A DNA stretch of 34,386 nt from Burkholderiales bacterium (GTDB lineage: Bacteria > Pseudomonadota > Gammaproteobacteria > Burkholderiales > Casimicrobiaceae), in NCBI GenBank assembly GCA_014378555.1, contig JACMNN010000061.1:1-34386 (forward strand), in the 5' to 3' direction. Both the position numbers and the translations under genes were made by a program. A model generated the notes under the pieces. That model did not search any database. It was not told where the DNA came from and saw only the letters and a program-made list of their open reading frames with translations. Numbering within the stretch: the first letter of the stretch is position 1; each line of letters starts with the position of its first letter. Shown piece after piece: positions 25,936-33,622 of the stretch.

Positions 25936-26349
25936 ATCGCGTCTCCTCCTAAGAAAATTGATACTTACTATCCGCAGCTCATCGCGCTGGGTGCTCCCGT
26001 GCGGAAGCCAAACCCGGTGCACAACAGTGCATTCATGTTCACACAGAATTTCGATCGTAAGGTGATACAGGGCTACATCACAGCCGTCGAACATTTCATT
26101 TAATGATCAGCGCGTTGTTGCCCTGAATAAGCAAATAAGCTTTCGCGCAAGGTTGTAGAAATCGGCGCTTTGGCCGACGTCAACTCGTTGGAATAGAACG
26201 CGCTGGTCTAAATTGTGAACGGCACTGCGTTCGTCACCCGCGCCCACCTGATGCGCCGGACGCGCCGTCATGACGCCGCAGCGCTTGGATGCGCGTAACT
26301 CGACGGACACCTGCGCTGGGTCGTCCCAGCCCGATCGTCTCGCTTAACG
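25936..26349. other. 414-bp spacer, no convincing gene
   Basis: Between the beta-propeller gene and the sugar kinase. A 67-codon reading frame at 26107-26310 (minus) has no recognisable domain or ribosome site and is not annotated. A hairpin GCTGGG-TCGT-CCCAGC lies at 26315-26330, close after the kinase stop, without a U-tract. The promoter for the 25935 gene should be near its left end. Confidence 0.4.
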
Positions 26350-27276
26350 CTAAACGCGAGATTGCAAAAACGACTTCACTACGTCGCGCGCCGGAATGGC
26401 GTTGATCGCGCCAAATTGCGTTGTGGTTAGCGCCGCAGCCGCGTTGGCGTAGCGCACTGCATCGAGCAACAATTCGCCCATCGCCAGGCGCGCAATGGTC
26501 GCACCTGCAAAGCAGTCGCCCGCTCCTGTTGCGTCGACTGTGTCCACCGAAAACGATGCCATCTGCATCACGTCTGATCCAGCGCCTTGACTGATTTTTA
26601 CGCCGTCAACGCCGAGCTTGAGCAGCACTACCTGCGCGCCTAGAGCATGCGCCCAGCGAAAAATTTCGTCGTGGTCAGTGACACCAGACAGCGCGCTTGC
26701 ATCCTCAATCGAGGGAAAGAAAAAATCGGTCAGCGGCAGCACCGCAGCGAGCGCATCACGCGCCTCGTCTACTGTCCATAAACGCGGGCGAAAATTAGCA
26801 TCGAATGCCGTACTCACGCCGGCCTGACGTGCCACCTGGAACAGTTTTAATGCCGCCGCTCGCGCGCTGGTGGAGATTGCTTGGGTGATGCCACTGCTGT
26901 GCACAAACTGCGCGCGCTCCACCACGTTGTCGTCAATATCGCTTGGCGAAAGCTTGGTAGCCGCCGATCCGGCGCGTGCATAGCTAAAGTGATGGCCGGT
27001 CGGCCCATGATGCACAAAATATCCGCCAGTGCTGGCAGACGGGTCAACCGACACCTGCGAACAATCCACCCGCTCATGCTGCCAAAGCGCACGCAGCCCA
27101 TCACCGAACGCATCACTGCCGACTCGCGTGATGTAGCCGACATTTGCGCCCTGCCGCGCCGCTGCAATACAAAAATTTGCAGTGTCGCCACCGTAGCCCA
27201 GAAGGTATTTTCCGGGCTCTGCAGGAATGGCGTTCATTTCCCACATCGGCTCGCCAAGACTCAGGATATCGGGCAT
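26350..27276 (-). CDS. PfkB family sugar kinase, 2-keto-3-deoxygluconate kinase-like
   Basis: 308-residue ribokinase-fold kinase. Substrate-binding signature YGGDTANFCIAAARQGANVG near residue 28, a sugar-acid contact region HFSYARAGSAATKLSP, then FDANFRPRLW, and the C-terminal PfkB signature DTVDATGAGDCFAG with the catalytic Asp near residue 250. The pattern YGGDTxN and YARAGSAA resembles KdgK, which phosphorylates 2-keto-3-deoxygluconate in the Entner-Doudoroff and pectin routes; other hexose or hexonate substrates cannot be excluded. It lies next to periplasmic aldose/aldonate-type dehydrogenases, consistent with oxidised sugar use, but no aldolase or dehydratase is present here. Confidence 0.85.
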   Translation of the reverse strand: MPDILSLGEPMWEMNAIPAEPGKYLLGYGGDTANFCIAAARQGANVGYITRVGSDAFGDGLRALWQHERVDCSQVSVDPSASTGGYFVHHGPTGHHFSYARAGSAATKLSPSDIDDNVVERAQFVHSSGITQAISTSARAAALKLFQVARQAGVSTAFDANFRPRLWTVDEARDALAAVLPLTDFFFPSIEDASALSGVTDHDEIFRWAHALGAQVVLLKLGVDGVKISQGAGSDVMQMASFSVDTVDATGAGDCFAGATIARLAMGELLLDAVRYANAAAALTTTQFGAINAIPARDVVKSFLQSRV

Positions 27277-27338
27277 GATGAAAACCTAGTTTTGTGAATC
27301 AATTTGCCACAAAAAGTATACGCCCTGATCGCCTTGTT

Positions 27339-28739
27339 TTAAGCAGGCAGTGGCGCCATCAGTTTCCACGGCTGCGCCGACTCGAGCGCTCGAGCGGCGC
27401 GCAACACCAGCGCATCACCATGCATCGGGCCGACGATTTGGGTGGATAGCGGCAGCCCGTCTGCATCGAAGCCACTCGGGCATACGCAGGCCGGTTGCTG
27501 GGTCAAATTGAACGGGTACGAGAACGGCGTCCAGTCGAGAAAGTTGGCCATCGGTATATCCCACTCATGCGAAGCGCGCGCTTTAAATGCCGGCACCGAG
27601 ACGCCCGGCGTGACCAACAGATCGTAGCGTTCGTGAAACTTGCGCATCAATGTGCCGAGTTCACCGCGTCGTTTGGTCAGCGCCTGCAGCTCATGCACGC
27701 TGATGCGGCTGCCCTGCTCTGCCTGCGCAGCAAGCGCCGGATCGGCAAGCGCTTGTTGCGCCGGTGTCATCGCGTTGAACAACGTGGCCGAGCCGATGAA
27801 CCAAAGCTTCATTGTGATCTCCAGCGGATTGTCAAAGCCGGGATCAACCGCCTCAACCTGCGCGCCCAAAGCGGCGAGCACATCAGCCGACCGGCGCACC
27901 GCAGCGGCCACTTCAGGATGCACATCCTTGACGTAACCCAGCGTCGGACTGAACGCGATGCGCAGGCCACGAATGCCATCATTCAAGCCCACGGTGTAGT
28001 CACGTGGATCAAACGGCAGCGACGTCCAGTCACGCGCATCCGGCTTTGAAATCACGTTCATCAACATTGCAGCATCGGTCACGGTGCGCGTGTGCGGCCC
28101 CAAGTGCGCCACGGTTCCAAACGGCGACAGCGGCCACGCTGGCACCCGGCCGAACGAAGGCTTCAGTCCAAAGCCACCGGTGAACGCGGCCGGAATGCGC
28201 ACACTGCCCGCGCCGTCAGTGCCCACCGAGAGCGGGCCGATGCCGGCGGCCACCGCGGCCGCGCTGCCGCCGGACGAGCCACCCGGCGTTCGATCCAGGT
28301 TCCATGGATTGCGCGTAACCCCGGTCAGCGTGTTGTCCGTCGTGCCCTTAATGCCAAATTCAGGTGTGGTGGTTTTGCCAAAAATGACCAGCCCCGCTTC
28401 ACGAATGCGCGCCACACTGGGCGCGTCATCGTTCCATGCCTGATTCACGTCCACCGTGCGCGAACCACGCCGCGTCGGCCAGCCTTTGGTGAGCATCAAA
28501 TCTTTGATCGAAATGGGCACCCCATCAAGCGGAGACAACGGCACGCCGGCCTGCCAGCGCGCTTCGCTGGCCAGCGCATCTTTAACCGAGGCTTCGCGGT
28601 CTTCATAGCAAAACGCGTTGATCTTCGGCTGCCACGCGTCGAGCCGCGCGAACACCGCATGCAAAGTTTCAACCGGAGAAAGCTCGCGATGGCGAAATCG
28701 CAGCGACAGTTCAGATGCAGATAAATCAGCAGGATTCAC
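27339..28739 (-). CDS. Amidase signature family amidase
   Basis: 466-residue amidohydrolase. The Ser-cisSer-Lys triad can be read: Lys in PISIKDLMLTKG (about 79-88), the glycine/serine loop RTPGGSSGGSAAAVAAGIGP, and the nucleophile region SVGTDGAGSVRIPAAFTGGF. Length and domain layout are standard for the family. Such enzymes hydrolyse a broad range of amides; the wording 'aspartyl/glutamyl-tRNA amidotransferase A-like' would also fit, but the absence of gatB/C neighbours makes a catabolic amidase more likely. Start at 28739 (MNPADLSASELSL). The stop lies about 60 bp from the kinase gene start on the same strand. Confidence 0.92.
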   Translation of the reverse strand: MNPADLSASELSLRFRHRELSPVETLHAVFARLDAWQPKINAFCYEDREASVKDALASEARWQAGVPLSPLDGVPISIKDLMLTKGWPTRRGSRTVDVNQAWNDDAPSVARIREAGLVIFGKTTTPEFGIKGTTDNTLTGVTRNPWNLDRTPGGSSGGSAAAVAAGIGPLSVGTDGAGSVRIPAAFTGGFGLKPSFGRVPAWPLSPFGTVAHLGPHTRTVTDAAMLMNVISKPDARDWTSLPFDPRDYTVGLNDGIRGLRIAFSPTLGYVKDVHPEVAAAVRRSADVLAALGAQVEAVDPGFDNPLEITMKLWFIGSATLFNAMTPAQQALADPALAAQAEQGSRISVHELQALTKRRGELGTLMRKFHERYDLLVTPGVSVPAFKARASHEWDIPMANFLDWTPFSYPFNLTQQPACVCPSGFDADGLPLSTQIVGPMHGDALVLRAARALESAQPWKLMAPLPA

Positions 28740-29137
28740 GGCGGGCTTTCGTCTTCGTTTTTGAGGAGACTCAAGGCTAGCGCAGCGCCACGATTTTCGC
28801 GGCGGTGCACTTCGAAATCAGGCATTGGCGTTTAACTAAGGAAACACCGAATTAATCAATTTGTCATCCTGAACGAAAAGCGAAGGATCACGCGACATGC
28901 AATGATTTCAATGACTTACAGCCGTGCTCGCATGGGAACGGATCCTTCGCCCCGCCCAGGATGACATTAATCTGCGTTTCCCTAACGCGTCCACTAGACC
29001 AAAAGACGTTGTTTCGTCTCCCCGGCGAAGGCCGGGGCCCACGCGACCATTTACTCTGCAAGTAGCCATGGATTCCGGCATACGCCGGAACGACGAAAGA
29101 TCGTCATCACTCCGCCCTATTCCCAGCCCCGCGTGAC
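28740..29137. repeat. Repeat-filled spacer including a MITE-like element
   Basis: Roughly 28836-28987 is bounded by imperfect inverted ends: CTAAGGAAACACCGAATTAA...TTGTCATCCTG on the left and, read inverted, CGTTAGGGAAACGCAGATTA..ATGTCATCCTG on the right. Within it GTCATCCTGAACG...AGCGAAGGATC (28863-28889) and GATCCTTCGC..CAGGATGAC (28941-28965) form an inverted pair of the same design as the REP arms elsewhere. Next, 29016-29040 is CCCCGGCGAAGGCCGGGG-like and 29071-29099 is GGATTCCGGCATACGCCGGA plus ACGACGAAAG. No gene is evident. Confidence 0.7.
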
Positions 29138-29587
29138 CTACGGAATAGTGGCCGTGAACAGCACCTGCCCGCGATAGCTGCCCGCCATTGGCGTCACCGT
29201 ATTCGCGTAGGCGAACGACCAATTCGCCGTCCGGTTCGTGACTTTGGCAGCAAACGAGGTGGGTGCGACGTTCACCCAGTTGCTGTCTCCGGTATTGGGC
29301 AATACGGGCGCAGGCAGATTCGTCGCGTCGCTTGAGTGGAGCAGCAATTGCGACATAGGTATCGAACTCGAACCATTGGAAAGTATCGAGACGACGGTGG
29401 CCTTTAGCCTCACCTGCCCACCGTTGCTTTTGACGGTGACTGGCAGGCTAGCGTTGGTTGTTGCGGTCACAGGCATGCTGTTGCTAAAACATGCCGGCAA
29501 AGGTGCGGCGGTGCACGCGGGTGAAGCAAGGCGCCCCAGGCCAAAACGCATCGTGTCTATCGTGCCTCCGAGCTGCCCAGTTGTCAC
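29138..29587 (-). CDS. Probable secreted fimbrial/coat subunit, 5' end uncertain or frameshifted
   Basis: 149 codons from a GTG at 29587. The sequence is rich in Thr, Ser, Ala and Val, with a short Cys pair (SPACTAAPLPACFSN), strand-like VKSNGGQVRLKATVV, SNWVNVAPTSFAAKVTN and the C-terminal AGSYRGQVLFTATIP, similar to the last strand of small pilin or spore-coat-U-like subunits. No signal peptide is present in this frame. The adjacent frame just upstream (about 29590-29740) reads VATVLAPLATAAHAAASHA, which could be a signal peptide, ending at a TGA overlapping the GTG. A frameshift that separated the two, or an additional upstream exon-like start, is possible. The neighbouring chaperone supports a fimbrial role. 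Confidence 0.5.
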   Translation of the reverse strand: MTTGQLGGTIDTMRFGLGRLASPACTAAPLPACFSNSMPVTATTNASLPVTVKSNGGQVRLKATVVSILSNGSSSIPMSQLLLHSSDATNLPAPVLPNTGDSNWVNVAPTSFAAKVTNRTANWSFAYANTVTPMAGSYRGQVLFTATIP

Positions 29588-29765
29588 AGCACAAAGATAC
29601 CCGGCGTGAGCGCAAAAGCGAGTCGAGTTGCAGCGGAAACGGGTGCCTTCGATGTCAACAGCAACGCGGCCGCGTGACTTGCTGCCGCGTGCGCCGCTGT
29701 CGCAAGCGGAGCCAATACGGTAGCCACGCGCTGGAAACTAAACCAACCCCTGCCAGCCGCGTTCG

Positions 29766-30701
29766 TTACCGAAGCTCCGCCGTAATGTTGAAGCTGCCAC
29801 GCTCCCAATCAAGCGCGCCTTTCGTCGCAATCGGAAACACCGGTTCAGCCGCTTTTTGTTTGCCTTCGGCTTTGGGGGCCAAACCGATCAAACGGGTCTG
29901 GCCAGGCAAAATCGGGGTGCCGTCCGGCACCAACTCAAACTCCAGCCCCTTCGCGTCGATTGCCTCCAGAGAACCGTCTAGTCGCCCATGCGCGTCGCCG
30001 CTGTTGGTCACCAGCAACACCGGCGAGCGCTTGCCGTTGTGCTCAGCCATCTTCACCTCTTTAAACTCGAGCGTGGGTTGTGCGCCATTCACCGCCACAT
30101 AAACGGCTAACGCCAGCCGACCGCTCACCGGCAAACTCAAGCTCGCGCCACCGCTGTCAATCAGCGCTTTGTGCGCGGGCTCTACGCCTTCCACCGCGAG
30201 CATGAAGCGGCATTCACGTTTGCCGGCGTCGGCGGGCACTTCCACCTGAAAACGAAATGCTTTTTTGCTGCGTGCACCAATTTTTATGGTCTTCCGCTCC
30301 AGCGTTACCCAATCGCGACAACTATTCGGCAGCATCTCATCATGAAAGCCAATTTTTCCATCCTCAGAATACGTCCAGTCAATGGTTCGTACCGCGACCT
30401 CGGTGGCCGCAGCGCCTATGTTGTAGATGTCTATTGACTGACCAATCCGTTGCCCGCTTTTGCCCGAAATTTCAAATCTCGCGGGGGATGCGGCGACCTC
30501 AAATGCGCCGGCATAGGCTTTGGTGCTGATGAATCCAGCAGCAAGCAGTATCAGCGTCGCGAGCGTGATGCCGAGCGTTGCCATTACGCGGCGCTCGCGC
30601 CGGTCGCGCTCGGCACATTCCGTCGCGCTTTCGTTAAATATTTTTTGCCCCGCACGTTTGGTCGCTGCGCGCGGCTGCATCAAGATGCGTCGTTTAGCCA
30701 T
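29766..30701 (-). CDS. Fimbrial-type periplasmic chaperone
   Basis: 311-residue chaperone-like protein. From residue 40 an inner-membrane/signal segment MATLGITLATLILLAAGF is followed by YAGAFEVAASPARFEISGK, then SIDIYNIGAAATEVAVRTIDW and KKAFRFQVEVPADAGKRECRF, the strand pattern of the first Ig domain of pilus chaperones of the spore-coat-U clusters. A second Ig domain follows with LVTNSGDAHGRLDGSL and LPGQTRLIGLAPK. The ATG at 30701 has GAGGTG upstream, so it is preferred despite a 39-residue charged stretch before the signal; ATG at residue 40 is the alternative. The end lies just upstream of the putative subunit gene. Confidence 0.75.
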   Translation of the reverse strand: MAKRRILMQPRAATKRAGQKIFNESATECAERDRRERRVMATLGITLATLILLAAGFISTKAYAGAFEVAASPARFEISGKSGQRIGQSIDIYNIGAAATEVAVRTIDWTYSEDGKIGFHDEMLPNSCRDWVTLERKTIKIGARSKKAFRFQVEVPADAGKRECRFMLAVEGVEPAHKALIDSGGASLSLPVSGRLALAVYVAVNGAQPTLEFKEVKMAEHNGKRSPVLLVTNSGDAHGRLDGSLEAIDAKGLEFELVPDGTPILPGQTRLIGLAPKAEGKQKAAEPVFPIATKGALDWERGSFNITAELR

Positions 30702-30703
30702 GA

Positions 30704-30868
30704 TCAGTTCACCTCAATTTCAAAGTAGCTTTCAAACCGAATGGGGCTCTGCATCTCGGAGAGCAGCAAGCTCAACCTAAGATCAAGCGCATCTTCCATG
30801 CGGACACTTTTAACCACGCCAGACCACACCAGAACCCGCTGAAGCGCACCACCGGTAACGACAGCGTT
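30704..30868 (-). pseudogene. Possible remnant of a gene upstream of the chaperone
   Basis: A 54-codon open stretch on the minus strand ends in SPIRFESYFEIEVN-stop, with the stop at 30704-30706 and the chaperone's ribosome site inside its last codons. The reading is protein-like (VRMEDALDLRLSLLLSEMQ), but it begins after a TGA at 30869-30871 and has no good start; other frames upstream also give protein-like pieces such as RGTHVALKVRGNS. That pattern suggests a decayed or frameshifted gene. No family recognised. Confidence 0.3.
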
Positions 30869-30986
30869 TCATCGAGTTGCCCCTCACCTTGAGCGCGACG
30901 TGCGTGCCGCGCTTTGATGTGGAGCAATGTAGCAACCAAAAAACTCGCTGTCTCCTACCTGTTCGGATAGGAAACGTCTTACCAAT

Positions 30987-31013
30987 CAATAGCTTATGCT
31001 ATTGTCATAAATA
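30987..31013. promoter_or_regulatory. AT-rich region with operator-like inverted repeat
   Basis: CAATAGC-TTAT-GCTATTG (30987-31004) is a perfect 7-bp-arm inverted repeat. It abuts ATAAATATAATAAACTG, which contains a TATAAT hexamer at about 31011. The region is far more AT-rich than its surroundings and lies between the SPFH gene end and the fimbrial unit. It could be a promoter/operator; direction and target are unclear. Confidence 0.4.
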
Positions 31014-31073
31014 TAATAAACTGTGTGGAAACGTCGGAAAACAGGCCCCTGGTGCACTGTGCTTCCGGTACCG

Positions 31074-31095
31074 CGCCTGCGGGCGCCCGCAGGCG
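31074..31095. repeat. 22-bp perfect palindrome
   Basis: CGCCTGCGGGC followed directly by GCCCGCAGGCG, 11 bp per side. It is about 100 bp past the SPFH gene stop (31199, minus strand). No U-tract follows, so a simple terminator is not supported, though the hairpin could still protect the mRNA end. Confidence 0.6.
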
Positions 31096-31198
31096 CCAAG
31101 TGATGACGGCAAAGCGTCACCGCTGCACCTTAACTGCTCGCGCTGCCTTGCGAATAATCGCTGGGGTGCGCTGCAGTCAAGCGTGCAGGTTGTTAACG

Positions 31199-32536
31199 CT
31201 ACCTTTGCGCCTTAAGCACGCTAGTGGCTGCTGTGACCAGCCCCGCGATGTCGCTTAAATTCTGCGGCACCACGATTGTGTTGCCGGCTTTGGCGATCTC
31301 TGCGAACGCGGCCACATACTGTTCGGCGACTTTCAAATTCACCGCTTGCAAACCGCCCTGCGACTCAATGGCTGCGGCGATCTTACGGATCGCTTCTGCG
31401 TTGGCTTCAGCCTTGGCAAGTATGGCTGCGGCTTCGCCCTGCGCCTGGTTGATGTCGGCAATTTTGTTGCCTTCTGACTTCGCAATTGAGGCTTCTTTTT
31501 GTCCGACTGCGATGTTAATTTGCTCTTGCTTGCGGCCTTCGGACGCGGCGATCAGCGCACGCTTTTCGCGCTCGGCTGTGATCTGTGCCTGCATGGCGTG
31601 CAGGATTTCTTTCGGCGGTGTCAGGTCTTTGATTTCGTAGCGCAGCACCTTAACGCCCCAGTTCATGGCGGCAGCATCCAGCGAGTTAACCACCGCGTGG
31701 TTGATGGTGTCGCGCTCTTCAAATGTTTTGTCGAGTTCGAGCTTGCCGATCACGCTTCGCAGCGTGGTCTGCGCGAGCTGGGTGATGGCGAGAATCGGGT
31801 TGCTTGAGCCGTAGGTGGCAAGCCGCGGATCGGTGATTTGAAAATACAGAATGCCGTCCACTTGCAACTGCGTGTTGTCTTTGGTGATGCACACCTGCGG
31901 CGGCACGTCCAATGGCACTTCGCGCAAATCATGACGCGCCGAAATTCGGTCGATAAACGGGATGGTGAAGCGCAGGCCCGGCTCAAGCACGGCGTGGAAA
32001 CGACCCAGCCGTTCTATCACCAGCGCACGCTGTTGCGGCACCACGCGGATGGACTTCGCGACCAGAATAATGCCGACAATAAATATCGCCAGCGGCACGA
32101 TAGAACTCCATAAGCTACTCATAGTGATGTCCCAAAAAAAACTGCTGATGTTGGTGAAATTGTCATAGTCTGTGTCACGCTTACGCATGCCGTTCCAGAG
32201 GTATCGGCCGATGCCAAACGCTGGCAATATAAAAAAGAAAAAACGAAAAAACCACGTTCCGAGATCTGCGGCTTTTTTCTCTGCATCAACTTCGATGATC
32301 GGCGAAATCGGCGGAATTGGCGCAGCGGTGTTGCCACCGAATCCGCTGGTTTTTGTCGGCTGTGGCGCTCGAACGAGCTTGTCTGAGCCAGTAGCACCAG
32401 CGGTCGGGGCGGTGGTGCTTTTAGCGCCGCCCTGCTTCGCTACCCACTCCTTTAATCGAGATTCGATCTGCGCGCCTGCTTCGCTCAGCAGTCGCGACAG
32501 CGCGTCGTCACCCGGCGGCTTTTTAGGATTGGCCAC
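31199..32536 (-). CDS. SPFH/band-7 paraslipin-like protein with N-terminal extension
   Basis: 445-residue membrane protein of the stomatin/prohibitin (SPFH) superfamily, QmcA/paraslipin type, acting as an oligomeric scaffold at the inner membrane. The family part begins at Met139: SIVPLAIFIVGIILVAKSI is the membrane anchor, then IRVVPQQRALVIERLGRF, EVPLDVPPQVCITKDNTQL, the SPFH core, and a coiled-coil AASEGRKQEQINIAVGQKEAS..EAIRKIAAAIES. Residues 1-138 are extra: a Pro/Thr/Ala-rich soluble stretch (about 37-80) and another hydrophobic segment TWFFRFFFFILPAFGIG (about 94-110). An internal start at 32122 would give the usual size. The partner NfeD gene follows upstream on the same strand. Confidence 0.88.
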   Translation of the reverse strand: MANPKKPPGDDALSRLLSEAGAQIESRLKEWVAKQGGAKSTTAPTAGATGSDKLVRAPQPTKTSGFGGNTAAPIPPISPIIEVDAEKKAADLGTWFFRFFFFILPAFGIGRYLWNGMRKRDTDYDNFTNISSFFWDITMSSLWSSIVPLAIFIVGIILVAKSIRVVPQQRALVIERLGRFHAVLEPGLRFTIPFIDRISARHDLREVPLDVPPQVCITKDNTQLQVDGILYFQITDPRLATYGSSNPILAITQLAQTTLRSVIGKLELDKTFEERDTINHAVVNSLDAAAMNWGVKVLRYEIKDLTPPKEILHAMQAQITAEREKRALIAASEGRKQEQINIAVGQKEASIAKSEGNKIADINQAQGEAAAILAKAEANAEAIRKIAAAIESQGGLQAVNLKVAEQYVAAFAEIAKAGNTIVVPQNLSDIAGLVTAATSVLKAQR

Positions 32537-32566
32537 AGATCACCGTTGCGATGGCGAACAACTTGT

Positions 32567-32986
32567 TCACGCAGCCGCCGGACCGAGCACCAGCTGCGCG
32601 CCGCGCATGCCCATGATCACCATGTGTTCGCGCTTAGGCGTTGCGGGCGAATCGAGCACCGCATCCCATTGCGTGCCGCGATACGAGACGCGCGCAGTAT
32701 CGTTGTCGCGCCACTCAAGCACGCTCACCCGCTGCCCCACGTCAAGATTGTTTGATAACCGGGGCTGGGTCGCGAATTTTTTCTTCCACAGCACCACGGC
32801 CGCCGTGCCAACAACCTCAATGACTGCCGCACCGCCCCACTGCCAGCTCGCATCAAACCCGGCGTAGGCCACCAGTCCACCCGCCGCACAGGCCAACGCC
32901 ACAATCAGCAAATAGAAAGTGCCGGTCATCATTTCGACGCCGACCAATACGGCGGCGGCTATCCACCAAAGGTAATAAAGTGCCAT
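32567..32986 (-). CDS. NfeD family membrane protein
   Basis: 139-residue NfeD-type protein: an N-terminal membrane region with about three segments (MALYYLWWIAAAVLVGVEMM, YLLIVALACAAGGLVAYAG, AAVIEVVGTAAVVL) and a C-terminal soluble OB-fold domain, LDVGQRVSVLEWRDNDTARVSYRG then WDAVLDSPATPKREHMVIMGMRG. NfeD proteins work with SPFH proteins; the paraslipin-like gene is next downstream, 30 bp away, so the pair is a conserved operon. Length is normal for the short form without the protease domain. Confidence 0.92.
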   Translation of the reverse strand: MALYYLWWIAAAVLVGVEMMTGTFYLLIVALACAAGGLVAYAGFDASWQWGGAAVIEVVGTAAVVLWKKKFATQPRLSNNLDVGQRVSVLEWRDNDTARVSYRGTQWDAVLDSPATPKREHMVIMGMRGAQLVLGPAAA

Positions 32987-33223
32987 GTCACATCTCTCCG
33001 TCGTTGCTCTGCATCATACGGACGAATCGATGCGCGGGAAAGACTTTTACCCGCGACTCGATGCACGCTTCCCGCTGCTGGTCGCACGGGGCACCAGGAA
33101 CCGGTTTTCCGCACCGCTTCGACTCGCCTCCCGCAGCGCACAAAAACGTCGCAATGCTCCGTATAATGAAAGGTTTAGCGCATGTAGCGCCACCACACTT
33201 TCACCGGTCCAAATACCCGCACC
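32987..33223. promoter_or_regulatory. Divergent spacer with -10 element for fmdB-like gene
   Basis: The spacer separates the divergent NfeD and fmdB-like genes. On the plus strand TATAAT at 33162-33167 is a perfect -10 hexamer, about 57 bp before the ATG at 33224; no strong -35 is seen 16-18 bp upstream. Promoters for both directions are expected here. Confidence 0.45.
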
Positions 33224-33604
33224 ATGCCGATTTACGAATACGCCTGCCCCGACTGCGGCTACAAAAACGACCACCTGCAAAAGCTGGCCGATGCGCCGAT
33301 CGCCGCCTGCCCTAAATGCGGCAGCACTACGTATTACAAAAAGATTTCTGCAGCGGGCTTTGCGCTGAAAGGCACCGGTTGGTACGTCACCGATTTCCGC
33401 AACGGCAACACCGGGCAAAAATCGGACGACAAAAAAGCGGCGGAAGGCACCAACGTACCACCGCCAAGCGGCGACAGCAAATCAGCCGATAGCACCCCGG
33501 CCACCTCCGGAAAATCGGACAGCGCGCCCGCGCCTGCTACCAGCACGCCCGCCGCCGCGCCGCCGCCAGCGCCGGCCCCTGCTCCCGCCAGCTCAGACAA
33601 ATAA
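33224..33604 (+). CDS. FmdB-family zinc ribbon protein
   Basis: 126-residue protein. The first 55 residues are the FmdB/CxxC regulatory zinc ribbon: MPIYEYACPDCGYKNDHLQK and CPKCGSTTYYKKISAAGFAL, with two CxxC pairs binding zinc. From about residue 65 it becomes a low-complexity, disordered tail rich in Ala, Pro, Ser and Lys, ending in PAAAPPPAPAPAPASSDK. The family is small and of uncertain function (named after a putative regulator of formamidase). In beta-proteobacteria it is typically followed by a DUF502 protein and aspS; the first of these is found here, 18 bp downstream. Confidence 0.93.
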   Translation: MPIYEYACPDCGYKNDHLQKLADAPIAACPKCGSTTYYKKISAAGFALKGTGWYVTDFRNGNTGQKSDDKKAAEGTNVPPPSGDSKSADSTPATSGKSDSAPAPATSTPAAAPPPAPAPAPASSDK

Positions 33605-33622
33605 TCCCACTGCGAAACCATC

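Noticed and set aside
26107-26310. 67-codon minus-strand frame between kinase and beta-propeller gene
   Set aside because: No ribosome site, domain or compositional support.
26315-26330. GCTGGG-TCGT-CCCAGC hairpin as terminator of the sugar kinase gene
   Set aside because: No U-tract follows on the minus strand.
27495-28049. 184-codon plus-strand frame inside the amidase gene
   Set aside because: Antisense shadow; arginine- and histidine-rich without a domain, and the amidase frame on the minus strand has all catalytic motifs.
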